Assembly (NCBI RefSeq): GCF_021183825.1
Contig: NZ_CP089211.1
Span: forward strand, 992,001 to 1,056,000
DNA: 64,000 nt
From: Sinomicrobium kalidii
GTDB lineage: Bacteria; Bacteroidota; Bacteroidia; Flavobacteriales; Flavobacteriaceae
Reading direction: 5' to 3'
Shown: one piece after another, positions 43,361-51,458 of the stretch
How positions within the stretch are numbered: position 1 is the stretch's first letter
Layout: every line of letters starts with the position of its first letter
Notes under the pieces: generated by a model
The model's input: only the letters and a program-made list of their open reading frames with translations
The model's database searches: none
Told to the model about the DNA's origin: nothing
Made by a program: the position numbers and the translations under genes

Positions 43361-44020
43361 CTATTTAACCGCTCTCAGCATTTCCCTTTTACCGGGCGGG
43401 CCTGGCAGGCGTTCGACCGTAAATCCTACGGATTGCATGGCACGTCGCACACTCCCCTTGGCAGAATATGTAACCAGAACGCCTTTTTCTTTCAGGGCAT
43501 CGTACATTCGGGAAAAAATTTCCCTGGTCCACAGCTCGGGTTGTACGCGGGGGCCAAAGGCGTCGAAATAAATCAGGTTGAATTTTTCTTTATCTTCAAT
43601 AGCTGTAAAGGACTGTTTTCTCTTGGTCAGTGCAAACTCTCCGGATATACGGTGTATCTCTTCCCAGGAAACCGCATGCATCTTCCCGAAAAGGGGCAAC
43701 TGCTGTTCGGCCTTTAACTCCCCGACATAATTTAACTGTTGTAATTCTTCGGAAGCGACCGGATAAGCCTCGACCCCGGTATAGTCTATCGCAAGTCCGC
43801 GCCTCTTGGCTTCCAGAAGGGTAATAAATGCATTGAGCCCCGTACCGAAACCTATTTCCAGTACAGCTACCTTCCCGTCCGGAAACGTATCCAGGCCGTT
43901 CTTTATGAACACGTGACGGGCTTCCTGTATGGCGCCGTGGACAGAATGATAGTGTTCGTCCCATTCCTCCAGGTGAATGGTCGTGGAACCGTCGGCAGTT
44001 TTGATGATTTTTCGTTTCAA
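43361..44020 (-). CDS. mnmD: tRNA 5-methylaminomethyl-2-thiouridine methyltransferase MnmD
   Basis: This 219-residue SAM-dependent methyltransferase (DUF752 family) carries out the last step of mnm5s2U34 formation in tRNA. Motif I is VAVLEIGFGTGLNAFITL, and FNLIYFDAFGPRVQPELWT contains the DAFxP motif characteristic of MnmD/MnmC. The FAD-dependent MnmC1 domain of the E. coli fusion is absent, so this is the stand-alone MnmD type. YSAKGSVRRAM near the C-terminus is also typical. It is preceded by a tandem octamer repeat. Confidence 0.95.
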   Translation of the reverse strand: MKRKIIKTADGSTTIHLEEWDEHYHSVHGAIQEARHVFIKNGLDTFPDGKVAVLEIGFGTGLNAFITLLEAKRRGLAIDYTGVEAYPVASEELQQLNYVGELKAEQQLPLFGKMHAVSWEEIHRISGEFALTKRKQSFTAIEDKEKFNLIYFDAFGPRVQPELWTREIFSRMYDALKEKGVLVTYSAKGSVRRAMQSVGFTVERLPGPPGKREMLRAVK

Positions 44021-44031
44021 GGGGGAGTCGG

Positions 44032-44071
44032 GTTATTGAGTTACTGGGTTATTGGGTTACTGAGTTGATCA
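44032..44071. repeat. Five-unit tandem octamer GTTAYTGR
   Basis: The units are GTTATTGA, GTTACTGG, GTTATTGG, GTTACTGA and GTTGATCA in direct succession, a regular 8-base period, between mnmD and the DUF4920 gene. Confidence 0.75.
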
Positions 44072-44151
44072 GGTGATACGTTTAAACCATTACCTTTTCG
44101 GGAAAACATTATCCCGTATCAAATTTTACGGCAACCCGAAAACCGATTTAA

Positions 44152-44646
44152 CTATTGTTCTATCAGCACGCCATTAGCTTCTATGGCATAAGTAATTACC
44201 GGTTCGGTGATCTGTGCTATTTCTTCCTCGGACTTTCCTGCATCCGCTGCATAATGCCTCAGGTCTTTGACGGGCATTTTCTCTACATAGGCTTTTCCCT
44301 CGATCACTACTTTTCCCGAAGCATCCTTGGGCACGAAAAAGCCGTAATCCTTAAACCGTACCATGGCTTTCCGGTCGTCTGCGAGTTTTACTTTCATCCA
44401 GCATCCCTTTTTGGGGCAAACTTCAAGTATCTCCGAAGCGAACTTCACAGATAGGGTATCGTCTTTTCCAAGTGTGGCAAACCTGCTGTCCATCTCTGCT
44501 GCTTTCCAATGTCCGGAAAGGGTTATGGAATCGCCGAAAGACGTGTAAGCCCGGTCTGGGGTATCTGTTTTTTCGGCAGTCTGTTTACAAGCTATAAACA
44601 CCAGCAAAAACAACACCGTTAAAAATTTTGCACTTAACTGCCTCAT
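44152..44646 (-). CDS. DUF4920 lipoprotein
   Basis: This 164-residue exported protein has a lipobox VFIAC, so it is likely a lipoprotein. After a short linker, AYTSFGDSITLSG begins the DUF4920 domain. Two cysteines in EVCPKKGCWMKVKL form a CxxxxxC pair that is conserved in the family and could bind metal or form a disulfide. The VRFKDYGFFVPKD segment is typical. Its function is unknown. It is transcribed away from ilvE, with about 130 bases shared for the two promoters. Confidence 0.85.
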   Translation of the reverse strand: MRQLSAKFLTVLFLLVFIACKQTAEKTDTPDRAYTSFGDSITLSGHWKAAEMDSRFATLGKDDTLSVKFASEILEVCPKKGCWMKVKLADDRKAMVRFKDYGFFVPKDASGKVVIEGKAYVEKMPVKDLRHYAADAGKSEEEIAQITEPVITYAIEANGVLIEQ

Positions 44647-44775
44647 ATTTCAATATTTTAAGAATTACAACAAATCATTACCCTTTTATACCTGCAAAAT
44701 AAATGAATTTTATGTGATTTTTTAATTCCATATACGTATTTATTTAATTACTTTAGCTATAAAATTTATTTGACC

Positions 44776-45852
44776 ATGAAGACAGAAGAAGTTACTCCCA
44801 TTAAAATTGAAAAAGCAGCAAGTTCCCGGATCGGAAAAGTAGATTTTGACAACCTTACTTTCGGAAGTGTTTTTACCGATCACATGTTTGTCTGTGACTA
44901 TGCAGATGGCAGTTGGGGAACTCCTCAGATCATACCTTATCAACCTCTTCAACTGGACCCTTCGGCCAGGGTGTTCCATTATGCCCAAGCCGTCTTTGAG
45001 GGCATGAAAGCCTACAAGGACGACAATGACGAGATATGGCTTTTCCGCCCCGAAGAGAATTTTAAGAGGATCAACAAATCTTCTGAGCGCATGGCCATGC
45101 CCGTCTTCCCGGAAGATTATTTTTTTGAAGGATTAAAAACCCTGCTCAAACTGGATAAGGAATGGATCAGGAAAGGCATCGGGAATTCGCTTTACATCCG
45201 TCCGTTTGTCATTGCCACGGAACCCAGTGTAATGGCTTCCCCTTCCGGGCGGTACAAATTTGTTATCATATGTTCCCCCGCACAATCCTATTACGGGGGC
45301 GAAGTACGGGTAAAAATAGCCGATCACTACAGCCGGGCCGCTTCCGGAGGGATCGGTTATGCAAAAGCCGCCGCCAACTACGGAGCGCAGTTCTACCCTA
45401 CCAACCTGGCCCAGAAAGAAGGATACCAACAGGTGATCTGGACCGATGCAAACACACACGAATACCTGGAAGAAGCAGGCACCATGAACGTCTTTTTCCG
45501 GATCGGAGACACACTCCTCACTGCACCTACCAATGACAGGATACTGGACGGGGTTACCCGTAAAAGTGTTATTGCCGTAGCAGAGGCCAATGGTATAGAC
45601 GTAGCGGTTCGTCCCATAAAAGTAAGCGAGATCATGGCCGCGGCAAAAGACGGCAGCCTCAAGGAAATTTTCGGCAGCGGTACTGCTGCAGTGATCAATC
45701 CGGTGGCAGGGTTCGGCTACAAAGGTGAAAAGTTCGAGCTTCCGAAAATAGAAAAATCTTATGCCTCACTCATCAAGAAACAAATTGTAGACATCCAGTA
45801 CAACAAGGCGGAAGATCCTTACGGATGGCGTTACAAAGTAGACGTAGAATAG
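44776..45852 (+). CDS. ilvE: Branched-chain amino acid aminotransferase
   Basis: This 358-residue fold-type IV PLP enzyme interconverts Leu/Ile/Val and their 2-oxo acids. The PLP lysine lies in GYAKAAANYGAQ; QAVFEGMKAYK and EEAGTMNVFF are group II BCAT motifs. The ATG at 44776 is chosen; a TTG two codons upstream is less likely. A TACTTTAG box at 44749-44756 is a possible -7 element, implying a very short leader with no attenuator. It converges on the pyrophosphohydrolase gene across a bidirectional terminator. Confidence 0.96.
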   Translation: MKTEEVTPIKIEKAASSRIGKVDFDNLTFGSVFTDHMFVCDYADGSWGTPQIIPYQPLQLDPSARVFHYAQAVFEGMKAYKDDNDEIWLFRPEENFKRINKSSERMAMPVFPEDYFFEGLKTLLKLDKEWIRKGIGNSLYIRPFVIATEPSVMASPSGRYKFVIICSPAQSYYGGEVRVKIADHYSRAASGGIGYAKAAANYGAQFYPTNLAQKEGYQQVIWTDANTHEYLEEAGTMNVFFRIGDTLLTAPTNDRILDGVTRKSVIAVAEANGIDVAVRPIKVSEIMAAAKDGSLKEIFGSGTAAVINPVAGFGYKGEKFELPKIEKSYASLIKKQIVDIQYNKAEDPYGWRYKVDVE

Positions 45853-45860
45853 ACAATATA

Positions 45861-45909
45861 TTAACGGGCAGGCCCTGGTGGTAAACCTACCTTTTCCCCC
45901 TGCCCGTTA
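45861..45909. terminator. Bidirectional terminator between ilvE and the pyrophosphohydrolase gene
   Basis: TTAACGGGCAGG (45861-45872) pairs with CCTGCCCGTTA (45899-45909), followed by TTTT. It separates two convergent genes. Confidence 0.75.
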
Positions 45910-45918
45910 GTTTTCACT

Positions 45919-46305
45919 TTATTTATCGAGTACCGTAGAAATGTCCGGTTTAAAGTAATTGGGTCCTTTCATTACTTTTCCGTCTTCCCTGTAAATGGGC
46001 AGACCATCCTCACTCAGTTTGCTCATATTACTGCGTTGTATTTCCTCGAACACTTCCTCTATCTTGTGTTGCAGTCCGTGTTCCAGAATTGTTCCGCACA
46101 AAATATAAAGCATGTCGCCAAGGGCATCCGCCACTTCCACCAGGTCATTGTTTTCGGCGGCTTCGAGATATTCTTCATTTTCCTCGGCCATGAGTTTAAA
46201 ACGGAGGTCTATTTTATCTTTTCCGAGGTTGACTGTAGGTGCTGAAGCTACCCCCAGTCCGAATGCGCGGTGAAATTCTGCTACGGCTTCCAGTTTTCTT
46301 TTCAT
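45919..46305 (-). CDS. MazG/PRA-PH-like nucleoside triphosphate pyrophosphohydrolase
   Basis: This 128-residue all-alpha NTP pyrophosphohydrolase is of the phosphoribosyl-ATP-pyrophosphatase-like family. The metal motif is AEENEEYLEA followed by VEVADALGDMLYILCGT (EExxE and ExxD spacing). An N-terminal FHRAFGLGV and C-terminal KGPNYFKPDI are features of this clade. A real HisE role is unlikely because there are no his genes nearby; house-cleaning of modified nucleotides is the family expectation. It differs from the smaller MazG-like protein at 11779-12105. Confidence 0.85.
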   Translation of the reverse strand: MKRKLEAVAEFHRAFGLGVASAPTVNLGKDKIDLRFKLMAEENEEYLEAAENNDLVEVADALGDMLYILCGTILEHGLQHKIEEVFEEIQRSNMSKLSEDGLPIYREDGKVMKGPNYFKPDISTVLDK

Positions 46306-46421
46306 TATAATTGATGATTTTTCCGGTTTGACATAAATACAGGATTATTTTTACAGAAAGGACTTCGAACAGCACGCTCTTCCTGCCGATAAATTGGTTA
46401 TTTTTGCCTAAAAATAAAGAT

Positions 46422-46610
46422 ATGTTCACAACAGGACAACTCATATTCACCATTTTTTTCTTTATTGCCTTCGCCCTGGTGGTTTTCTTCAGTTACAAAA
46501 AGGACAAAAAACTGCATGCCAGGCATTATACCGGAAGTATCAGGATTTTAATTGGTTTCATCCTCTTTCTCGTTATTTTATTCCTGTTAAAGACCTGGGT
46601 AAGGTCCTGA
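46422..46610 (+). CDS. Small two-helix membrane protein
   Basis: This 62-residue protein starts MFTTGQLIFTIFFF at ATG 46422, with two hydrophobic helices (residues ~6-24 and ~42-59). They are joined by a strongly basic loop (YKKDKKLHARHYTGS), so both termini are probably outside the cytoplasm by the positive-inside rule. I recognise no named family. The gene is divergent from the pyrophosphohydrolase gene. Good coding character and a compact intergenic context support a real gene. Confidence 0.65.
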   Translation: MFTTGQLIFTIFFFIAFALVVFFSYKKDKKLHARHYTGSIRILIGFILFLVILFLLKTWVRS

Positions 46611-46747
46611 AGACTGACAACATCTTAAAAAAGATACGGTTTTTCCGGTATATCTGTAAAACACTGCGTTGTTTTTTGTTTCCTTTAACTATCGTTTTTC
46701 TAAAAAAAGTTATAAATTAGCGCCGTGGTTTAAAAAAATAAAAAGCA

Positions 46748-46924
46748 ATGATTACATTTTTAGGTGTATTACTTTCGCTTCTTCTTATCAATGTCTTTCT
46801 TTTAACTTTCAGCATCAATAAGACAGAGAAGAAAACAAACAAGCCTTTTCGGTTCTATCCGGAAAACCCGGAAAAAAAACTTACCGCTTCTTTTAGTATC
46901 AAAAACTATAAGGAAGCCGTTTAA
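46748..46924 (+). CDS. Small single-helix membrane protein
   Basis: This 58-codon gene has ATG at 46748 and TAA at 46922-46924. Residues ~2-23 (ITFLGVLLSLLLINVFLLTF) form one hydrophobic helix. A basic, Lys-rich cytoplasmic tail follows and ends in NYKEAV. A TAAATTAG box about 35 bases upstream and an A-rich leader resemble local promoters. I recognise no family. Upstream (46611-46747) I see no other gene. Confidence 0.6.
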   Translation: MITFLGVLLSLLLINVFLLTFSINKTEKKTNKPFRFYPENPEKKLTASFSIKNYKEAV

Positions 46925-47064
46925 GGAGGTATTTTCTGTTTGTGGGGTCGCTTTGGCGACAATATCCATTCATTTTTTCGATCATCGGGAAAATGAAAGT
47001 GATTTCTTTTGTGTAAATTTTTACGTTATTGTGTAAATTAGCATTATTTCAAACAAGAGAAATC

Positions 47065-48108
47065 ATGAAAATCCTGAAATATCTTTTTTTCCTCATTCTT
47101 ATCCTGGCAATCGGTATCTCCATATATATTGCCATACAGCCTTCGTCATACCGGGTGTCCAGGACACAGGTTATAAATACACATGCCCCGGTAGTCTATA
47201 ATTATGTACAGGAGCTGAAAACCTGGAAAAGCTGGATTCCATGGCTGGAAAAAGATCCGGATATGGCCATTACATACGGAGAATCCACCCGTGGGATTGG
47301 CGCCAGCTATACCTGGATAAGCAAAGAAAGAAGCGGAAAGCTGGAAACTACGGCCGCCACGCCCAACACTAACCTGGAACAAAAACTGACTTATGAAAAG
47401 CGGCCCCCTTCCGCCGTATCCTGGACTTTTGAACCGGAGGAAAACACTACAAAAGTAACCTGGGAAATCAGCGGAAAGCTTGATTTTATGTCCAAGGCCT
47501 ACATTCTGTATAAGGGAAGCATGGAAAAAAATATAGGCCCCGACCTGGAAAGAGGGCTCCACAAACTGGACAGTGTAATCCTTGAAGATATTAATAAGTA
47601 TAGTATCAGTATTGACGGTATTGCCGAACAGAGCGGGGGTTTCTATCTTTACACCACCACTTCCAGTAAGATTTCAGACAGCAGAAAAAAGATCTCCGAA
47701 CGCATTCAGGCCATGCGTGAGTACATTGCCAATAACAATATCAGCAATGTAGGGCTTCCGTTCACCTACTATCATTCCCGGGACGAAGAAAATGACGCCA
47801 CCATATTTTCCAACGGGGTCTTTACCTCTTCCAAGATCGTCACGGAACCCGGAAGCGAAATACTGACCGGGAAAATACCGCCTTTCCGTGCACTTAAAGT
47901 CACCCTCCGGGGAAATACGGAACATCTTGATGAGGCCTGGGACAGTGCTTTTGCATATCTCGAAGAACGACGGATAGCACAGGACACCACCGGCCCTTAC
48001 CTGGAATTTTACCCTTCTGATGCTTCCAGGACCCTCAACCCCGCAAAATGGGTTACCGAGATCTATGTACCGGTATCCGAACTGAACATTCCGCCTATAG
48101 TGGAATAA
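47065..48108 (+). CDS. SRPBCC plus GyrI-like domain protein, membrane-anchored
   Basis: From ATG 47065 the protein has 347 residues. One N-terminal transmembrane helix (ILKYLFFLILILAIGISIYI) is followed by an SRPBCC/polyketide-cyclase-like domain (~30-165; VYNYVQELKTWKSWIPWLEKDP). A GyrI-like small-molecule-binding domain (~195-345) ends in EIYVPV. The combination is common in Bacteroidetes and has no assigned function. Both domains have hydrophobic ligand pockets, so binding of a lipid or other small molecule is plausible. A strong terminator follows. Confidence 0.85.
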   Translation: MKILKYLFFLILILAIGISIYIAIQPSSYRVSRTQVINTHAPVVYNYVQELKTWKSWIPWLEKDPDMAITYGESTRGIGASYTWISKERSGKLETTAATPNTNLEQKLTYEKRPPSAVSWTFEPEENTTKVTWEISGKLDFMSKAYILYKGSMEKNIGPDLERGLHKLDSVILEDINKYSISIDGIAEQSGGFYLYTTTSSKISDSRKKISERIQAMREYIANNNISNVGLPFTYYHSRDEENDATIFSNGVFTSSKIVTEPGSEILTGKIPPFRALKVTLRGNTEHLDEAWDSAFAYLEERRIAQDTTGPYLEFYPSDASRTLNPAKWVTEIYVPVSELNIPPIVE

Positions 48109-48141
48109 AAGCATTACACCTGTACCATTTATTCAAAGGTG

Positions 48142-48176
48142 ATACCCCCGGGATTTCTTTCCCGGGGGTATTTTTC
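48142..48176 (+). terminator. Intrinsic terminator after the SRPBCC/GyrI gene
   Basis: ATACCCCCGGG (48142-48152) pairs with CCCGGGGGTAT (48161-48171), followed by T5. It is a very stable 11-bp stem. Confidence 0.92.
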
Positions 48177-48268
48177 TTTCCGTCTATAAAACAGATTTTT
48201 ACATCCCTGAAAGACACTTTCCGGACACTGTAAAACCCAAAGTCGCATAATATTCCTGTTATCGGCTT

Positions 48269-48284
48269 TCGAAAACGTTTTCGA
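48269..48284. promoter_or_regulatory. Perfect 16-bp palindrome, LacI-operator-like
   Basis: TCGAAAACGTTTTCGA is self-complementary and has the AAxCGxTT core typical of LacI-family operators. It lies ~200 bases upstream of the PII gene. No LacI-type regulator is encoded in the window. Confidence 0.45.
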
Positions 48285-48368
48285 TTTTTCAATTCTCTTT
48301 CAAAAAGGCTGTTTTTTATATCACCAAAAATACAGATACCATATTTTTACTACATATTTTTGAAGTTA

Positions 48369-48386
48369 CCCCTAATAATTTAGGGG
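48369..48386. promoter_or_regulatory. CCCCTAA-N4-TTAGGGG inverted repeat before the PII gene
   Basis: This is a 7-bp perfect inverted repeat with a 4-base TAAT spacer in the ~380-base leader of the PII-amtB operon, about 100 bases before the ATG. It is a candidate binding site for a nitrogen or two-component regulator. The rest of 48109-48487 is AT-rich with possible promoter boxes such as TATATTTT near 48424. Confidence 0.45.
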
Positions 48387-48487
48387 GTATTAATGAATTA
48401 TACATAAAAATAAGAACATTTAGTATATTTTAGTAAGGGGTGTATTCAAATTAATATAAATTTAACATTCTTAAAATTTAGTCTCTT

Positions 48488-48826
48488 ATGAAAAAAATAG
48501 AAGCAATTATCAGAAAGTCAAAATTTGATGATGTGAAAGAAGCCCTTCATCGGGTTGGAGTGAATTTTTTCAGCTATTGGGATGTTACCGGGCTGGGCAA
48601 TGAAAAACAGGGGCATGTGTACAGGGGGGTCACCTACAGTACTGCCGACATTCAAAGAAGGTACCTCTCTATTGTAGTCTCTGATGAATTTGCAAACAAA
48701 GCGGTTGAAGCCATTTTGGATGCTGCAGGCACAGGGAGCGTGGGCGATGGAAAAATATTCGTGTCTTCCGTGGAAGAAACGTATCGAATCCGTACACGCG
48801 AAAAGGGAAAACCCTCGCTCAATTAA
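48488..48826 (+). CDS. glnK: Nitrogen regulatory protein PII
   Basis: This 112-residue PII-family protein senses 2-oxoglutarate, ATP and ADP. The N-terminus MKKIEAIIRKSKFDDVKEAL and the C-terminal GDGKIFV...RIRTRE nucleotide-binding block are standard. In the T-loop the YRGVTY segment keeps the tyrosine equivalent to Tyr51 (Tyr50 here), the site uridylylated in proteobacteria. The loop is one residue shorter than in E. coli GlnB. Its position 50 bases before amtB makes it a GlnK-type partner that plugs AmtB when nitrogen is ample. Confidence 0.93.
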   Translation: MKKIEAIIRKSKFDDVKEALHRVGVNFFSYWDVTGLGNEKQGHVYRGVTYSTADIQRRYLSIVVSDEFANKAVEAILDAAGTGSVGDGKIFVSSVEETYRIRTREKGKPSLN

Positions 48827-48876
48827 TTCATAAATAAAACTAACCGAAAAAGCAAACAATTTAAAGAAGCACAGTT

Positions 48877-50121
48877 ATGGAAGAAACTTTATTGACAGCC
48901 AATAACATATGGATGATGGTGTGTACCGGATTGGTATTCTTTATGCACCTGGGGTTTTCCTTTCTCGAAATAGGACTTACCCGGCAAAAAAACACGATAA
49001 ACATCCTTTTCAAAAACGTATTTATTATATGTGTGGGCTTATTGCTTTACTGTTTCATAGGTTTTAACCTCATGTATCCCGGAAGTTTTATAGGAGGTAT
49101 ACTTCCCGACTACTTTATAGGCCTGTTCGGACTTTCGGTCCCGGAAGGCGGATTAACCGCAGCATATGCCGACGGCGGATATACATACTGGACCGACTTC
49201 CTTTTTCAGGGCATGTTTGCGGCCACTGCCGCAACCATAGTTTCCGGAGCAGTTGCCGAAAGGGTGAAAATCGGAAGCTTTATGCTCTTTTCCATTATTT
49301 ATGTAGGTGTCGTATACCCCATTGCAGGTTCCTGGAAATGGGGCGGCGGATTCCTGGACGAATGGGGATTCTATGATTTTGCGGGCTCCACCCTGGTACA
49401 TTCCGTAGGCGGATGGGCTGCCATAGTAGCCGTGTATTTATTGGGGGCACGTATAGGTAAATTCAGTAAAGACGGAAAGGTCAACGCCCTTCCGGGGCAC
49501 AATATCCCCATGGCCACTGCCGGGGTGCTTATCCTGTGGCTGGGATGGTTCGGTTTTAACGGGGGTTCCGTACTCTCCGCCGATCCCGGGGCCACCTCAC
49601 TGACATTGGTGACCACCTGTCTCGCCGCAGCTGCCGGAGGTGTTTCGGCATTTATCATTTCTACCATACTTTATAAAAACTATGACCTTACCATGTTTCT
49701 CAACGGTATTCTCGGCGGACTGGTGGGTATCACCGCCGGAGCCGACCAGATGGCCCCTACCGATGCCATAATTATAGGTGTTGTAGCCGGAGTAATTATC
49801 GTACTGGGTGTAGCTTTCATAGATAAACTGAAACTGGACGACCCGGTAGGTGCTATTGCCGTTCACCTGATATGCGGCATATGGGGAACACTGGCCGTAG
49901 GTATTTTCGGTGCAATGGCCGGCCTTAATCAATTCCTCGTTCAGCTTGCCGGTGTAGCCATTATCGGTGCATTCTGTGTGGTATCGGCATTTATCATACT
50001 TATAATCATCAAAAAGACCATAGGGTTACGGGTTACCAAAGAAGAAGAGCTCGAAGGGCTCGATCTCCACGAACATGGAGGAATGGAAGCCTATCCCGAC
50101 TTCAGGATGAATCAGCACTAA
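48877..50121 (+). CDS. amtB: Ammonium transporter
   Basis: This 414-residue Amt/Rh-family channel has eleven or so transmembrane segments. Motifs: FLFQGMFAATAATIVSGAVAERV, DFAGSTLVHSVGGWAAIV (the pore His in LVHSVGG) and AVHLICGIWGTLAVGIFG (the second pore His in VHLICG). These place the conserved twin histidines in the conduction path. The N-terminus MEETLLTANNIWMMVCTGLVF resembles mature AmtB without a long signal. It is cotranscribed with the PII gene and followed by a hairpin and a porin gene. Confidence 0.96.
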   Translation: MEETLLTANNIWMMVCTGLVFFMHLGFSFLEIGLTRQKNTINILFKNVFIICVGLLLYCFIGFNLMYPGSFIGGILPDYFIGLFGLSVPEGGLTAAYADGGYTYWTDFLFQGMFAATAATIVSGAVAERVKIGSFMLFSIIYVGVVYPIAGSWKWGGGFLDEWGFYDFAGSTLVHSVGGWAAIVAVYLLGARIGKFSKDGKVNALPGHNIPMATAGVLILWLGWFGFNGGSVLSADPGATSLTLVTTCLAAAAGGVSAFIISTILYKNYDLTMFLNGILGGLVGITAGADQMAPTDAIIIGVVAGVIIVLGVAFIDKLKLDDPVGAIAVHLICGIWGTLAVGIFGAMAGLNQFLVQLAGVAIIGAFCVVSAFIILIIIKKTIGLRVTKEEELEGLDLHEHGGMEAYPDFRMNQH

Positions 50122-50183
50122 CCGAACAACTGACCAACACTAAACTAACTATAAAGTCCTGAAAAATCTTTAAAAAATGAAAA

Positions 50184-50209
50184 GCGGAGCGTTTGGCAGA
50201 ACGCTCCGC
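50184..50209 (+). other. Strong hairpin between amtB and the porin gene
   Basis: GCGGAGCGTT (50184-50193) pairs perfectly with AACGCTCCGC (50200-50209). There is no T-run after it (ATATAATCC), so it may be an mRNA processing or stability element or a partial terminator. Confidence 0.6.
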
Positions 50210-50291
50210 ATATAATCCTCATTCATAAAAAAGAGTTTCAGGCGTTGTTCGACACACATAAACAAGTAAAAAAACAACTAATCCTTTTATT

Positions 50292-51368
50292 ATGAAATCG
50301 ATTACTATGACAAAGTTCGTAAAAAATGCGTTTTTTGCCATTGCGGCACTCGTAAATTTAACCGTCTTCGCACAGGAGGAAAAAAAGAAATTTGAAATAA
50401 GCGGTAGTGTAGACGGGTACTATCGCTACAACTTTTCGGATGAACAGCGACAGGCCCCGGCTTCTTCCTTCGCAAATGACCCCGGATTTGCCCTGGGTAT
50501 GGCCAATATAATTGCTTCTTACGAGGGTGAAAAAGTAGGCTTTGTTGCCGACCTCGTCTTCGGCCCGCGCGGGGAAGATGCCGTGTTTCTGTCCACCGGT
50601 TCCTCCAATATCGTAAACCAGTTGTATGTGTACTGGACCGTCAGTGATGCCGTAACCCTGACTTTTGGTAATTTCAACACCTTCCTGGGCTATGAGGTGA
50701 TCTCTCCCACAGGGAACTTTAACTATTCCACCTCATACATGTTCTCTTACGGACCGTTTTCACACACCGGATTAAAGGCAGATTTCAGCCTCTCCGACAA
50801 CTGGTCGCTCATGCTGGCTGTTATGAACCCTACCGATTATACCGAATACAACCCGTCGGGAGTGTACACATTCGGTGCACAGATCGGTTATGAAACGGAG
50901 AACGGCGGTACATGGCTCAACGCGATTTACGGCAAGCAATACGACGGAGCAGCAGAAGCGATCATTGAAGACCCTACCTTCCAGATCGACCTTACCACGG
51001 GTTATGACCTGACAGACATGTTCTACCTGGGACTCAATGCCACGTATAACGAAACCAAGGATGCCGGAGGGTTTTACGGGGTAGCCCTGTATCCGCAATT
51101 AAAAACATCCGAGCATTTTGCACTGGGACTCCGGGCCGAATACTTCAAAGAACTGGAAGATGGAGGGCCCGTTTACGGATCGGACGTCGAAACCCTGGAT
51201 TTCACGCTCACCGGAAGTTATACCGTAGGGGACCTTACCATAAAACCCGAACTCCGGCTGGACAGTGTATCTGAAGATGTATTTTTTGACAAGGACGGCT
51301 ATGACAACGGCATGTCTTCCGAAGGGAGCCTGGGCTCCTTTGTCCTGGCCGCCATATATCAATTCTAA
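50292..51368 (+). CDS. Outer-membrane porin, amtB-linked
   Basis: This 358-residue protein has a signal peptide ending LTVFAQ. The mature sequence shows repeated amphipathic beta strands (SGSVDGYYRYNFSD, LTFGNFNTFLGYEVISPTGN, TGLKADFSLSDNWSLMLAV) and a C-terminal aromatic residue (LAAIYQF), typical of the Bacteroidetes BBP2-type porins. Its position right after glnK-amtB suggests that it helps ammonium or other nitrogen compounds cross the outer membrane, but no substrate residue can be read from the sequence. Confidence 0.88.
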   Translation: MKSITMTKFVKNAFFAIAALVNLTVFAQEEKKKFEISGSVDGYYRYNFSDEQRQAPASSFANDPGFALGMANIIASYEGEKVGFVADLVFGPRGEDAVFLSTGSSNIVNQLYVYWTVSDAVTLTFGNFNTFLGYEVISPTGNFNYSTSYMFSYGPFSHTGLKADFSLSDNWSLMLAVMNPTDYTEYNPSGVYTFGAQIGYETENGGTWLNAIYGKQYDGAAEAIIEDPTFQIDLTTGYDLTDMFYLGLNATYNETKDAGGFYGVALYPQLKTSEHFALGLRAEYFKELEDGGPVYGSDVETLDFTLTGSYTVGDLTIKPELRLDSVSEDVFFDKDGYDNGMSSEGSLGSFVLAAIYQF

Positions 51369-51412
51369 AAATCTCTCCTGATTTTTTAAGTTACTTGTTA
51401 CTTATGTTTTTC

Positions 51413-51446
51413 AGGTCCGGCTTCCTTTCGGGAGCCGGACCTTTAA
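51413..51446. terminator. Bidirectional terminator between the porin and DUF1684 genes
   Basis: AGGTCCGGCT (51413-51422) pairs with AGCCGGACCT (51433-51442), followed by TTAATTT. It separates convergent genes. Confidence 0.85.
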
Positions 51447-51458
51447 TTTAGGCGTGGT

